This document shows, piece after piece, positions 1 through 12,471 of a stretch of 64,000 nt of DNA. Position 1 is the stretch's first letter, and every line of letters starts with the position of its first letter. The notes under the pieces were generated by a model that had not been told where the DNA came from, did not search any database, and saw nothing but the letters and a program-made list of their open reading frames with translations. The position numbers and the translations under genes are program-made. This DNA is from Colletes latitarsis (taxonomy: Eukaryota > Arthropoda > Insecta > Hymenoptera > Colletidae): NCBI RefSeq assembly GCF_051014445.1, contig NC_135136.1, forward strand, positions 10,744,001 to 10,808,000, given 5' to 3'.

Positions 1-246
1 GGATAACGTCGGTTATGTCTCGGTAAGGTCTGGGATTTGCCCTCATCTGGCTCGTACATTCGGACTTTTCGCATACTTGTTGGCCAGATCCTGGGCTTTT
101 TCTGGCTTGGATCACGTAATAATGTTGTACCACACTGTCAATAAAAGCTGGTTCCGATTAGTATTTTAGAGGATAACGCTGGTTATGTCTGGGTTAGTCC
201 TTCTATTTGCAATCATCTGGCTCATACTTTCGCGTTTTTCGCATAC

Positions 247-2806
247 TTGTTGGCCAGATCCTGGCCTTTTTCTGGCGTGGATCGCGTAGTAATGCGGTAC
301 CACACCGAAACAGTCAATTAAACCTGGTTGCGATTAATATTTTAGAGGATAACGTCGGTTATGTCTGGGTTAGTTCTGGTATTTCCAACCAACTGGCTCG
401 AACTTTCGCATTTTTCGCATACTTGTCCGGCAGATCCTGGGTTTTTTGTGGCTTGGATCCCGTTGTAATGTGGTTCCACACCGAAACAGTCAATTAAACC
501 TGGTTGCGATTAATATTTTAGAGTATAACGCCGGTTATGCCTCGGTTAGGTCTGGTATTTGCCCTCATCTGGCTCGTACTTTCGCATTTTTCGCATACTT
601 GTCGGCCAGATCTTGGCCTTTTTCTGGCTTGGACCACGTAGTAATGTGGTACCACACTGAAACAGTCAATTAAACCCAGGTCCGATTAATATCTTAGAGG
701 ATGACGCCGCTTATGTCTGGGTTAGGTCTGGTATTTGCCCGCATCTGGCTCGTACTTTCGCACTTTTCGCATACTTGTTGGCCAGATTCTGGATTTCTTC
801 TGGTTTGGATCCCGTAGTAATGTGGTTCCACACCGAAACAGTCAATTAAACCTGGTTGCGATTAATATTTTAGAGGATAACGGCGGTTATGTCTGGGTTA
901 CGTCTAGTATTTGCCCTCATGTGTCTCATACTTTCGCGTCTTTCGTATACTTGTTGTCCAGATCCTGGGCATTTTCTCACCTGGATCACGTAGTAATGTG
1001 GTACCACACTGAAACAGTCAATTAAACCTGGTTGCGAATAATATTTTAGAGGATAACGCTGGTTATGTCTGGGAGAGTTCTGGAATTTGCAATCATCTGG
1101 CTCATACTTTCGCATTTTTCGCATACTTGTTGGCCAGATCCTGAGTTTTTTCTGGTTTGGATCCCGTACCAATGTGGTACCACACTGAAACAGTCAATAA
1201 AAGCTGGTTCCGATTAATAGTTTGGAGGATAACGCTGGTTACGTTTGGGTTAGTTCTAGTATTAGCAATCATCTGGCTCGTACTTTCGCGTTTATCGCAT
1301 AGTTGTTGGCCAGATACTGGGCTTTTTCTGGCTTGGATCACGTAATAATGTGGTACCACACTGTCAATAAAAGCTGGTTCCGATTAGTATTTTAGAGGAT
1401 AACGCTGGTTATGTCTGGGTTAGTCCTGGTATTTGCAATCATCTGGCTCATACTTTCGCGTTTTTCGCATACTTGTTGGGCAGATCCTGGGTTCTTTCTG
1501 GTTTGGATCCCGTAGTACTGTGGTACCACACTGAAACTGTCAATAAAAGCTGGTTCCGATTAATAGTTTGCAGGATAACGCTGGTTACGTTTGGGTTAGT
1601 TCTGGTATTTGCAATCATCTGGCTCATACTTTCGCGTTTTTCGCATAGTTCTTGGCCAGATCCTGAGTTTTTTCTGGTTTGCATCCCGTAGTAATGCGGT
1701 ACCACACTGAAACAGTCAATAGAAGCTAGTTCCGATAAGTATTTTAGAGGATAACGCTGGTTATGTCTGGGTTAGTTCTGGTATTTGCTATCATCTGGCA
1801 CATACCTTCGAGTTTTTCGCATACTTGTTGGCCAGATCCTGGGCTTTCTCTGGTTTGGATCACGTAGTAATGTGGTACCACACTGAAACAGTCTATAGAA
1901 GCTGGTTCCGATAAGTATTTGAGAGGATAACGCTGGTTATGTCTCGGTTAGTTCTGGGATTTGCCATCATCTGGCTCGTGCATTCGTATTTGTCGCATAC
2001 TTGTTGGCCAGATCCTAGGCTTTTTCTGGTTTGGATCACGCACTAATGTGGTACCACACTGGAACAGTCAATAGAAGCTGGTTCCGAATAGTAATTTAGA
2101 GGATAACGCTGGTTATGTCTAGATTAGGTCTGGGATTTGCCATCATCAGGCTCGTGCTTTCGTATTTTTCGCATACTTGTTGGCCAGCTCCTGAGTTTTT
2201 TCTGGTTTGGATCACATAGTACTGTGGTACCACACTGAAACAGTCAATAAAAGCTGGTTCCGATTAATAGTTTGCAGGATAACGCTGGTTACGTTTGGGT
2301 TAGTTCTGGTATTAGCAATGATCTGGCTCGTACTTTCGCATTTTTCGCATACTTGTTGGCCAGATCCTGGCCTTTTTCTGGCGTGGATCGCGTAGTAATG
2401 CGGTACCACACCGAAACAGTCAATCAAACCTGCTTGCGATTAATATTTTTGAGGATAACGCCGGCTATGTCTGGGTTAGTTCTGGTATTTCCAACAATCT
2501 GGCTCGAATTTTCGTATTTTTCGCATACTTGTCCGGCAGTTCCTGGGTTTTTTGTGGCTTGGATCCCGTTGTAATGTGGTTCCACTCCGAAACAGTCAGT
2601 TAATCCTGGTTGCGATTAATATTTTAGAGGATAACGCCGGTTATGTCTCGGTTAGGCCTGGTATTTGCCCTCATCTGGCTCGTACTTTCGCATTTTTCGC
2701 AGACTTGTTGGCCAGATCCTGGCCTTTTTCTGGCTTGGACCACGTAGTAAAGTGGTTCCACACTGAAACAGTCAATTAAACCTTGGTCCGATTAATATTT
2801 TAGAGG
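247..2806 (+). repeat. Old 12-monomer duplication (offset 2,106 bp)
   Basis: The block at about 247-700 reappears at about 2,353-2,806. Both copies share the rare run GGCGTGGATCGCGTAG, then TATTTCCAAC, CTTGTCCGGCAG and TTTTTTGTGGCTTGG in the same order. The offset of 2,106 bp equals 12 x 176 minus 6, because a 170-bp monomer lies between. The copies differ at many sites (for example CAACCAACTGG versus CAACAATCTGG), so this exchange is older than those further right. Confidence 0.75.
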
Positions 2807-3304
2807 ATAACGCCGGTTATGTCTGGGTTAGGTCTGGTATTTGCCCTCATCTGACTCGTACCTTCGCAATGTTCGCATACTTGTTGGCCAGATCCTGGGC
2901 TTTTTCTGGCTTGGATCACGTAGTAATGTGGTACCACACTGTCAATAAAAGCTGGTTCCGATTAGTATTTTAGAGTATAACGCTGGTTACGTTTGGGTTA
3001 GTTCTAGTATTAGCAATCATCTGGCTCGTCCTTTCGCATTTTTCGCATACTTGTTGGCCAGATCCTGGCCTCTTTCTGGCTTGGACCACGTAGTAATGTG
3101 GTACCACACCGCAACAGTCAGTTAAACCTGGTTGCGATTAATATTTTTGAGGATAACGCCGGTTATGTCTAGGCTAGTTCTGATATTTGCAATCATCAGG
3201 CACATACTTTCGCATTTTTCGCATACTTGTTGGCCAGATCCTGGGATATTTCTGGTTTGCATCACGTAGTAATGTGGTACCACAGTGAGATAGTAAATAA
3301 TAGC

Positions 3305-4258
3305 TGGTTCCGATTAGTATTTTAGAGGATAACGCTGGTTATGTCTGTGTTAGTTCTGACATTTGCAATCATCTGGCTCATACTTTCGCGTTTTTCGCAT
3401 GCTGGTTGACCAGATCCTGGCCTTTTTCTGGTTTGGATCACGTAGTAATGTGGTACCACACTGAAACAGTCAATAGAAGCTGGTTCCGCTTAGTATTTTA
3501 GAGGATAACGCTGGTTATGCCTGGGTTAGTTCTGGTATTTGCAATCATCAGGCTCATACTTTAGCATTTTTCGCATACTTGTTGGCCAGATCCTGGCCTC
3601 TTTCTGGCTTGGACCAAGTAGTAATGTGGGTCCACACTGAAACAGTCAATAAAACCTGGTTGCGATCAATATTTTAGAGGATAATGCCGGTTATGTCTCG
3701 GTTAGGTCTAGGATTTGCCATCATCTGGCTCGTACTTTCGCGTTTTTCGCATACTTGTTGGCCAGATCCTGGCCTTTTTCTGGTTTGGATCACGTAGTAA
3801 TGCGGTACCACACCGAAACAGTCAATTAAAGCTGGTTGCGATTAATATTTTAGAGGATAACGTCGGTTATGTCTCGCTTAGTTCTGGGATTTGCCCTCAT
3901 CTGGCTCGTACTTTCGGACTTTTCGCATACTTGTTGGCCAGATCCTGGGCTTTTTCTGGCTTGGATCACGTAATAATGTGGTACCACACTGTCAATAAAA
4001 ACTCGTTCCGATTAGTATTTTAGGGGATAACGCTGGTTATGTCTGTGTTAGTTCTGGTATTTGCAATCATCTGGCTCATACTTTCGCGTTTTTCGCATGC
4101 TGGTTGACCAGATCCTGGCCTTTTTCTGGTTTGGATCACGTAGTAATGTGGTACCACACTGAAACAGTCAATAGAAGCTGGTTCCGCTTAGTATTTTAGA
4201 GGATAACGCTGGTTATGCCTGGGTTAGTCCTGGTATTTGCAATCATCTGGCTCGTACT
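3305..4258 (+). repeat. 4-monomer duplication (offset 698 bp)
   Basis: The block at about 3,305-3,560 is repeated at about 4,003-4,258. Both copies carry the unusual CGCATGCTGGTTGACC and the linker CAATAGAAGCTGGTTCCGCT. The offset of 698 bp equals 4 x 176 minus 6, again explained by the 170-bp monomer near 3,987. Confidence 0.75.
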
Positions 4259-5536
4259 TTCGCATTTTTCGCATACTTGTCCGACAGATCCTGGGATTTT
4301 TGTGGCTTGGATCCCGTTGTAATGTGGTTCCACACCGAAACAGTCAATTAAACCTGGTTGCGATTAATATTTTAGAGGATAACGCCGGTTATGTCTCGGT
4401 TAGGTCTGATATTTGCCCTCATCTGACTCAAGCTTTCGCATTTTTCGCATACTTGTTGGCCAGATCCTGGCCTTTTTCTGGTTAGGGTCACGCAGTAACG
4501 CGGTACCACACCGATACAGTCAATTAAACCTGGTTCCGATTAGTATTTTAGAGTATAACGCTGGTTACGTTTGGGTTAGTTCTAGTATTAGCAATCATCT
4601 GGCTCGTCCTTTCGCATTTTTCGCATACTTGTTGGCCAGGTCCGGCCTTTTCTTGGCTTGGACCACGTAGTAATGTGGTACCACACCGCAACAGTCAGTT
4701 AAACCTGGTTGCGATTAATATTTTTGAGGATAACGCCGGTTATGTCTAGGCTAGTTCTGATATTTGCAGTCATCAGGCACATACCTTCGGACTTTTCGCA
4801 TACTTGTTGGCCAGATCCTGGGCTTTTTCTGGCTTGGATCACATAATAATGTGGTACCACACTGTCAATAAAAACTCGTTCCGATTAGTATTTTAGAGGA
4901 TAACGGTGGTTATGTCTGGGTTAGTCCTGGTATTTGCAATCATCTGGCTCGTACTTTCGCATTTTTCGCATGCTTGTTGGCCAGATCTTGGCCTTTTTCT
5001 GGCTTGGACCACGTAGTAAAGTGGTTCCACACTGAAACAGTTAATTAAACCTTGGTCCGATTAATATTTTAGAGGATAACGCCGGTTATGTCTGGGTTAG
5101 GTCTGGTATTTTCCCTCATCTGGCTCGTACTTTCGCATTTTTCGCATACTTGTTGGCCAAATCCTGGCCTTTTTCTGGTTAGGGTCACGTAGTAACGCGG
5201 TACCACACCGATACAGTCAATTAAACCTGGTTGCGATTACTATTTTGGAGGATAACGCCGGTTATGTCTGGGATAGGTCTGGGATTTGCCCTCATCTGGC
5301 TCGTACTTTCGCGTTTTTGACATACTTGTTGGCCAGATCCGGAGTTTTTTCTGGTTTGGATCCCGTACCAATGTGGTACCACACTGAAATAGTCAATTAA
5401 AGCTGGTTCCGATTAGTATTTTCGAGGATAACGCTTGTTTTGTCTGTGTTAGTTCTGGTATTTGCAATCATCTGGCTCTTACTTTCGCGTTTTTCGCATA
5501 GTTGTTGGCCAGATCCTGGGATTTTTCTGGTTTGGA

Positions 5537-6086
5537 TCACGTAGTAATGTGGTACCACACTGAAACTGTCAATAGAAGCTGGTTCCGATAAGTATTTGAG
5601 GGGATAACGCTGGTTATGTCTCGGTTAGGTCTGGGATTTGCCCTCATCTGGCTCGTACTTTCGCGTTTTTCGCATACTTGTTGGCCAGATCCTGGCCTTT
5701 TTCTGGTTTGAATCACGTAGTAATGTGGTACCACACTGAAACTGTCAATAGAAGCTGGTTCCGATAAGTATTTGAGGGGATAACGCTGGTTATGTCTCGG
5801 TTAGGTCTGGGATTTGCCCTCATCTGGCTCGTACTTTCGCGTTTTTCGCATAGTTGTTGGCCAGATCCTGGGATTTTTCTGGTTTGGATCACGTAGTAAT
5901 GTGGTACCACACTGAAACTGTCAATAGAAGCTGGTTCCGATAAGTATTTGAGGGGATAACGCTGGTTATGTCTCGGTTAGGTCTGGGATTTGCCCTCATC
6001 TGGCTCGTACTTTCGCGATTTTCGCATACATGTTGGGCAGATCCTGGGCTTTTTCTGGCTTGGATCACGTAGTAATGTGGTACCAC
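5537..6086 (+). repeat. Three successive near-identical monomers
   Basis: Three consecutive monomers (starting near 5,537, 5,713 and 5,889) share the otherwise rare junction GATAAGTATTTGAGGGG and the linker GAAACTGTCAATAGAAG. Adjacent monomers elsewhere usually belong to different variants, so this looks like a recent single-monomer amplification. The third copy starts to diverge near 6,017 (CGCGATTTTCGCATACATG). A reverse-strand open frame of 65 codons repeats in each copy, as expected of duplicated non-coding sequence. Confidence 0.85.
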
Positions 6087-7449
6087 ACTGTCAATAAAAG
6101 CTGGTTCCGATTAGTATTTTAGAGGATAACGCTGGCTATGTCGGTGTTAGTTCTGGTATTTGCAATCATCTGGCTCATACTTTCGCGTATTTCGCACACT
6201 TGTTGGCCAGATCCAGGGATTTTTTGGTTTGGATCACGTAGTAACGCGGTGACACACCGAAACAGTCAAATAATCCTGGTTGCGATTAATATTTTAGAGG
6301 ATAACGCCGGTTATGTATAGGTTAGGTCTGGTATTTGCCCTCATCTGGCTCGTCCTTTCGCATTTTTCGCATACTTGTTGGCCAGGTCCTGGCCCTTTTC
6401 TGGTTTGGATCACGTAGTAATGTGATACCACACCGAAACAGTCAATTAATTGTGGTTGCGATTAATATTTTAGAGGATAACGAAGGTTATGTCTCGGTTA
6501 GGTCTGGGATTTGCCCTCATCTGGCTCGTACATTCGCATTTTTCGCATACTTGTTGGCCAGATCCTGGCCTTTTTCTGGCTTGGACCACGTAGTAATGTG
6601 GTACCACACTGAAACAGTCAATTAAACCTGATTCCGATTAATATTTTATAGGATAACGCCGGTTATGTCTGGGTTAGTTCTAGTATTTGCCCTCATATGG
6701 CTCGTACTTTCGCATTTTTCGCTTACTTGTTGGCCAGATCCTGGCCTTTTGCTGGTTTGGATCACGTAGTAATGCGGTACCACACCGAAACAGACAGTTA
6801 AACCTGGTTCCGATTAATATTTTAGAGGATAACGCTGGTTATGTCTGGGTTAGTTCTGGTATTTGCAATCATCCGGCTCATACTTTCGCAATTTTCGTGT
6901 ACTTGCTGGCCAGATCTCTGGTGTTTTGTGGCTTGGATCCCGTCGTAATGTGGTTCCACATCGAAACAGTCAATTAAACCGCGTTGCGATTAATATTTTG
7001 GAGGATAACGCTAGTTACGCTTGGGTTAGTTCTGGTATTTGCAATCATCAGGCACATACTTTCGCATTTTTCGCATACATGTTGGCCAGATCCTGGGATA
7101 CTTCTGGTTTGCATCACGTAGTAATGCGGTACCACATCGAAACAGTCAATTAAACCGGGTTGCGATTTATATTTTGGAGGATAACGCTGGTTACGTTTGG
7201 GTTAGTTCTGGTATTTGCAATCATCAGGCACATACTTTCGCATTTTTCGCATACTTGTTGGCCAGATCCTGGGATACTTCTGGTTTGGATCACGTAGTAA
7301 TGTGGTACCACACTGAAACAGGCAATTAAACCTGGTTGCGATTAATATTTTAGAGGATAACGCCGGTTATGTCTGGGTTAGGTCAGGGATTTGCCTTCAT
7401 CTGGCTCGTACTTTCGCGTTTTTCGCATACCTGTTGGCCAGATCCTGGG

Positions 7450-8035
7450 CTTTTTCTGGTTTGGATCACGTAGTAATGTGGTACCACACTGAAACAGTCA
7501 ACAGAAGCTGGTTCCGGTAAGTATTTTAGAGGATAACGCTGGTTATGTCTGGGTTAGTTCTGGTATTTGCTATCATCTGGCACATACCTTCGCGTTTTTC
7601 GCATACTCGTTGGCCAGATCCTGGGCTTTTTCTGGTTTGGATCACGTAGTAATGTGGTACCACACTGAAACAGGCAATTAAACCTGGTTGCGATTAATAT
7701 TTTAGAGGATAACGCCGGTTATGTCTGGGTTAGGTCTGGGATTTGCCTTCATCTGGCTCGTACTTTCGCGTTTTTCGCATACTTGTTGGCCAGATCCTGG
7801 GCTTTTTCTGGTTTGGATCACGTAGTAATGTGGTACCACACTGAAACAGTCAATTAATCCTGGTTGCGATTAATATTTTAGAGGATAACGCCGGCTATGT
7901 CTCGGGTAGTTCTGGGATTTTTCCACATCTGGCTCGTACTTTCGCATTTTTCGCATTCTTGTTTTCAGGATCCTGGCCTTTTCTGGTTTGGATCACGTAG
8001 TAATGCGGTACCACACCGAAACAGTCAACTAAACC
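7450..8035 (+). repeat. Block A copy 1 (about 3.3 monomers)
   Basis: This block is nearly identical to 10,439-11,024 at an offset of 2,989 bp (17 x 176 minus 3). Shared rare markers are CAACAGAAGCTGGTTCCGGT, TCTGGGATTTTTCCACATC and CATTCTTGTTTTCAGG. Differences seen by eye include CTCGTTGG/CTTGTTGG near 7,609, AGAGGATAACG/AGATGATAACG near 7,705, and one T in the run near 7,978. Confidence 0.82.
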
Positions 8036-10438
8036 TTTTTGCGATTATTATTTTGGAGGATAACGCTGGTTATGTCTGGGTTAGTTCTGGTATTTGCAAT
8101 CATCTGGCTCATACCTTCTCGTTTTTCGCATACTTGTTGGGCAGATCCTGGGTTTTTTCTTGTTTGGATCACGTAGTAATGTGGTTCCACACCGAAACAG
8201 ACAATTAAACCTGGTTGCGATTAATATTTTGCAGGATAACGTTGGTTATGCTTGGGTAAGTTCTGGTATTTGCAACCGCCGGGCACATACTTTCGCATTC
8301 TTCGCATACTTGTTGGCCAGATCCTGGCCTTTTTCTGGTTTGGATCACGTAGTAATGCGGTACCACATCGAAACAGTCAATTAAAGCCGATTGCAATTAA
8401 TATTTTAGAGGATAACGCCGGTTATGTCTCGGTTAGGTCTGGGATTTCCCCTCATCTGGCTCGTACTTTCGCACTTTTCGCATACTTGTTGGCCAGATCC
8501 TGGCCTTTTTCCGGCTTGGACCACGTAGTAATGTGGTACCACACCGAAACAGTCAGTTAAACCTGGTTGCGATTAATATTTTAGAGGTTAACGCCGGTTA
8601 TGTCTAGGTTAGGTCTGGTATTTGCAATCAACTGGCTTATACTTTCGCGTTTTTCGCATACTTGTTGGGCAGATCCCGGGTTTTTTCTGGTTTGGATCAC
8701 GTAGTAATGTGGTTCCACACCGAAGCAGTCAATTAAACCTGGTTGCGATTAATATTTTGGAGGATAACGCTGGTTATGTCTGGGTTATTTCTGGTATTTG
8801 CAATCATCTGGCTCATACTTTCTCGTTTTTCGCATACTTGTTGGGCAGATCCTGGCCTTTTTCTGGCAAGGACCACGTAGTAAAGTTGTACCGCACTGAA
8901 ACAGTCAATTAATCCTGGGTCCGATTAATATTTTAGAGGATATCGCCGGTTATGTCTGGGTTAGGTCTGGTATTTGCCCTCATCTGGCTCATACTTACGC
9001 GTTTTTCGCATACTTGTTGGGCAGATCCTGGGTTTTTTCTGGATTGGATAATGTAGTAATTTGGTACCACACTGAAACAGTCAATAAAAGCTGGTTCCTA
9101 TTAATAGTTTGGAGGATAAGGCAGGTTACGTTTGGGTTAGTACTGGTATTTGCAATCATCAGGCACATACTTTCGCATTTTTCGCATACTTGTTGGCCAC
9201 ATCCTGGGATATTTCTGGTTTGGATCACGTATTAATGCGGTATCACACCGAAACAGTCAACTAAACCTGGTTGTGATTAAAATTTTAGAGGATAACGCCG
9301 GTTACGTCTTTGTTAGGTCTGGTATTTGCCCTCATCTGGCTCGTACTTACGCATTATTCGCATACTTGTTGGCCAGATCCAGGCCTTTTTCCGGTTTGGA
9401 TCACGTAGTAATGCGGTACCACACCGAAACAGTCAATTAAACCTGGTTGCGATTAATATTTTAGAGGATAACGCCGGTTATGTCTGGGTTAGGTCTGGGA
9501 TTTGCCCTCATCTGGCTTGTACTTTCGCGTTTCTCGCATACTTCTTGGCCAGATCCAGGTATTTTTTGGTTTGGATCACGTAGTAATGTGGTGCCACACT
9601 GAAGCAGTCAATTAAACATGTTCGCGATAAATATTTTAGAGGATATCGCCGGTTATGTCTGGGTTAGGTCTGGTATATGCCCTCATCTGGCTCGTACTTT
9701 CGCGTTTTTCGCATAGTTGTTGGCAGATCGTGAGTTTTTTCTAGTTTGGATCCCGTAGCAATGCGGTACCACACTGAAACAGTCAATAGAAGCTGGATCC
9801 GATAAGTATTTTAAGGGATAACGCTGGTTACGTCTGGGTTAGTTCTGGTATTTGCTATCATCTGGCACATACTTTCGCGTTTTTCGCATACTTGTTGGCC
9901 AGATCCTGAGCTTTTTCTGGTTTGGATCCCGTAGTAATGTGTTTCCACGCCGGAACAGTCAATTAAACCTGGTTGCGATTAATGTTTTAGACGATAACGC
10001 CGGTTATGTCTCGGTTAGGTCTGGGATTTGCCTTCATCTGGCTCGTACTTTCGCGTTTTTCGCATACTTGTTGGCCAGATCCTGGGCTTTTTCTGGTTTG
10101 CATCCCGTAGTAATGTGTTTCCACACCGGAACAGTCAATAAAAGCTGGTTCCGATTAGTATTTTAGAGGATAACGCTGGTTATGTCTGGGTTAGTACTGG
10201 TATTTGCAATCATCTGGCTCATACTTTCTCGTTTTTCGCATACTTGTTGGGCAGATCCGGGCGTCCTTCTGGCTTGGACCACGTAGTAATGTGGTACCAC
10301 ACTGAACCAGTCAATTAAACCTGGTTTCGAATAATATTTTAGAGGATAACGCCGGTTATGTCTGGGTTAGATCTGGTATTTGCCCTCATCTGGCTCGTAC
10401 TTTCGCATTTTTCGCATACTTGTTGGCCAGACCCTGAG

Positions 10439-11024
10439 CTTTTTCTGGTTTGGATCACGTAGTAATGTGGTACCACACTGAAACAGTCAACAGAAGCTGG
10501 TTCCGGTAAGTATTTTAGAGGATAACGCTGGTTATGTCTGGGTTAGTTCTGGTATTTGCTATCATCTGGCACATACCTTCGCGTTTTTCGCATACTTGTT
10601 GGCCAGATCCTGGGCTTTTTCTGGTTTGGATCACGTAGTAATGTGGTACCACACTGAAACAGGCAATTAAACCTGGTTGCGATTAATATTTTAGATGATA
10701 ACGCCGGTTATGTCTGGGTTAGGTCTGGGATTTGCCTTCATCTGGCTCGTACTTTCGCGTTTTTCGCATACTTGTTGGCCAGATCCTGGGCTTTTTCTGG
10801 TTTGGATCACGTAGTAATGTGGTACCACACTGAAACAGTCAATTAATCCTGGTTGCGATTAATATTTTAGAGGATAACGCCGGCCATGTCTCGGGTAGTT
10901 CTGGGATTTTTCCACATCTGGCTCGTACTTTCGCATTTTTCGCATTCTTGTTTTCAGGATCCTGGCCTTTTTCTGGTTTGGATCATGTAGTAATGCGGTA
11001 CCGCACCGAAACAGTCAACTAAAC
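10439..11024 (+). repeat. Block A copy 2
   Basis: Second copy of the 7,450-8,035 block. Similarity stops where this copy continues AACCTGGTTGCGATT while the first continues AACCTTTTTGCGATT. That first-copy continuation is instead found in the block at 11,855-12,195, so the two descendants split the original between them. Confidence 0.82.
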
Positions 11025-11854
11025 CTGGTTGCGATTAATATTTTAGGGGATAACGCCGGTTATGTCTCGGTTAGGCCTGGGATTTGCCCTCATCTGGTGC
11101 GCACTTTCGCATTTTTCGCATACATGTTGGCCAGATCCTGGGCTTTTTCTGGTTTGGATCACGTAGTAATGTGGTTGTACACCGAAGCAGTCAATTAAGC
11201 CTGGTTGCGATTAATATTTTGGAGGATAACGTTGGTTATGCTTGGGTAAGTTCTGGTATTTGCAACCGCCAGGCACATACTTTCGCATTTTTCGCATACT
11301 TGTTGGCCAGATCCTGGGATATTTCTGGATTGGATCAGGTTGTAATGCGGTACCACACCGAAACAGTCAACTAAACGTTTTTGCGATTAATGTTTTAGAG
11401 GATAAGGCCGGTTACGTCTTGGTTAGGTCTGGTATTTGCCCTCATCTGGCTCGAACTTTGGCATTTTTCGCATACTTGTTGGCCAGATCCTGGCCTTTTT
11501 GCGGCTTGGACCACGTAGTAATGTGGTACCACACCGAAACAGTCAGTTAAACCTGGTTGCCATTAATATTTTAGAGGATAACGCCGGTTATGTCTCGGTT
11601 AGGACTGGGATTTCCCCTCATTTGGCTCGCACTTTCGCACTTTTCGCATACTTGTTGGCCAGATCCTGGCCTTTTTGCGGCTTGGACCACGTAGTAATGT
11701 GGTACCACACTGAAACAGGCAATTAAACCTGGTTGCGAATAATATTTTAGAGGATAACGCCGGTTATGTCTGGGTTAGGTCTGGGATTTGCCTTCATCTG
11801 GCTCGTACTTTCGCGTTTTTCGCATACTTGTTGGCCAGATCCTGGGATATTTCT

Positions 11855-12195
11855 GGTTTGGATCACGTAGTAATGCGGTACCACACCGAAACAGTCAACT
11901 AAACCTTTTTGCGATTATTATTTTGGAGGATAACGCTGGTTATGTCTGGGTTAGTTCTGGTATTTGCAATCATGTGGCTCATACCTTCTCGTTTTTCGCA
12001 TACTTGTTGGGCAGATCCTGGGTTTTTTCTGGTTTGGATCACGTAGTAATGTGGTTCCACACCGAAACAGACAATTAAACCTGGTTGCGAGTAATATTTT
12101 GGAGGATAACGTTGGTTATGCTTGGGTAAGTTCTGGTATTTGCAACCGCCAGGCACATACTTTCGCATTTTTCGCATACTTGTTGGCCAGATCCT
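11855..12195 (+). repeat. Copy of 7,985-8,325
   Basis: Matches at an offset of 3,870 bp (22 x 176 minus 2), sharing GCGATTATTATTTTGGAGG, ATACCTTCTCGTTTTTCGC and GATAACGTTGGTTATGC. Together with block A this makes 7.4-12.6 kb a patchwork of short copied tracts rather than a regular HOR. The -2 is not fully assigned; a short T-run deletion of this kind is visible near 12,696 (GCGTTTCGC). Confidence 0.75.
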
Positions 12196-12457
12196 GGGAT
12201 ATTTCTGGATTGGATCAGGTTGTAATGCGGTACCACACCGAAACAGTCAACTAAACGTTTTTGCGATTAATGTTTTAGAGGATAAGGCCGGTTACGTCTT
12301 GGTTAGGTCTGGTATTTGCCCTCATCTGGCTCGAACTTTGGCATTTTTCGCATACTTGTTGGCCAGATCCTGGCCTTTTTGCGGCTTGGACCACGTAGTA
12401 ATGTGGTACCACACCGAAACAGTCAGTTAAACCTGGTTGCCATTAATATTTTAGAGG

Positions 12458-12471
12458 ATAACGCCGGTTAT
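12458..12471. other. Dyad ATAAC-GCCG-GTTAT at monomer start
   Basis: ATAAC and GTTAT are exact inverted arms around a 4-base centre at monomer positions 3-16. The centre alternates between GCCG and GCTG across the array while the arms are mostly kept. Copies reading GTTACG lose one pair. The dyad is weak alone, but it is the third symmetric element in the same 176 bp. Confidence 0.55.

Larger units (their letters stand above)
1..5536 (+). repeat. Heterogeneous left part of the array
   Basis: About 31 monomers with more private substitutions than elsewhere, and little long-range near-identity. It contains five of the sixteen 170-bp monomers (near 133, 1358, 2937, 3987 and 4860) and frequent linkers of the CAATAAAAGCTGG or CAATAGAAGCTGG type. 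Rare variants include TTCGGACTTTTCGC (near 58, 3,895 and 4,787) and CTTGTCCGGCAG or CTTGTCCGACAG (near 422, 2,529 and 4,279). These recur at multi-monomer spacing, showing old HOR structure that has since diverged. Nothing other than satellite is present. Confidence 0.7.

Noticed and set aside
5537..6086. Reverse-strand frames of 65 codons repeated three times
   Set aside because: They are the complement of the triplicated monomer, without any separate support.
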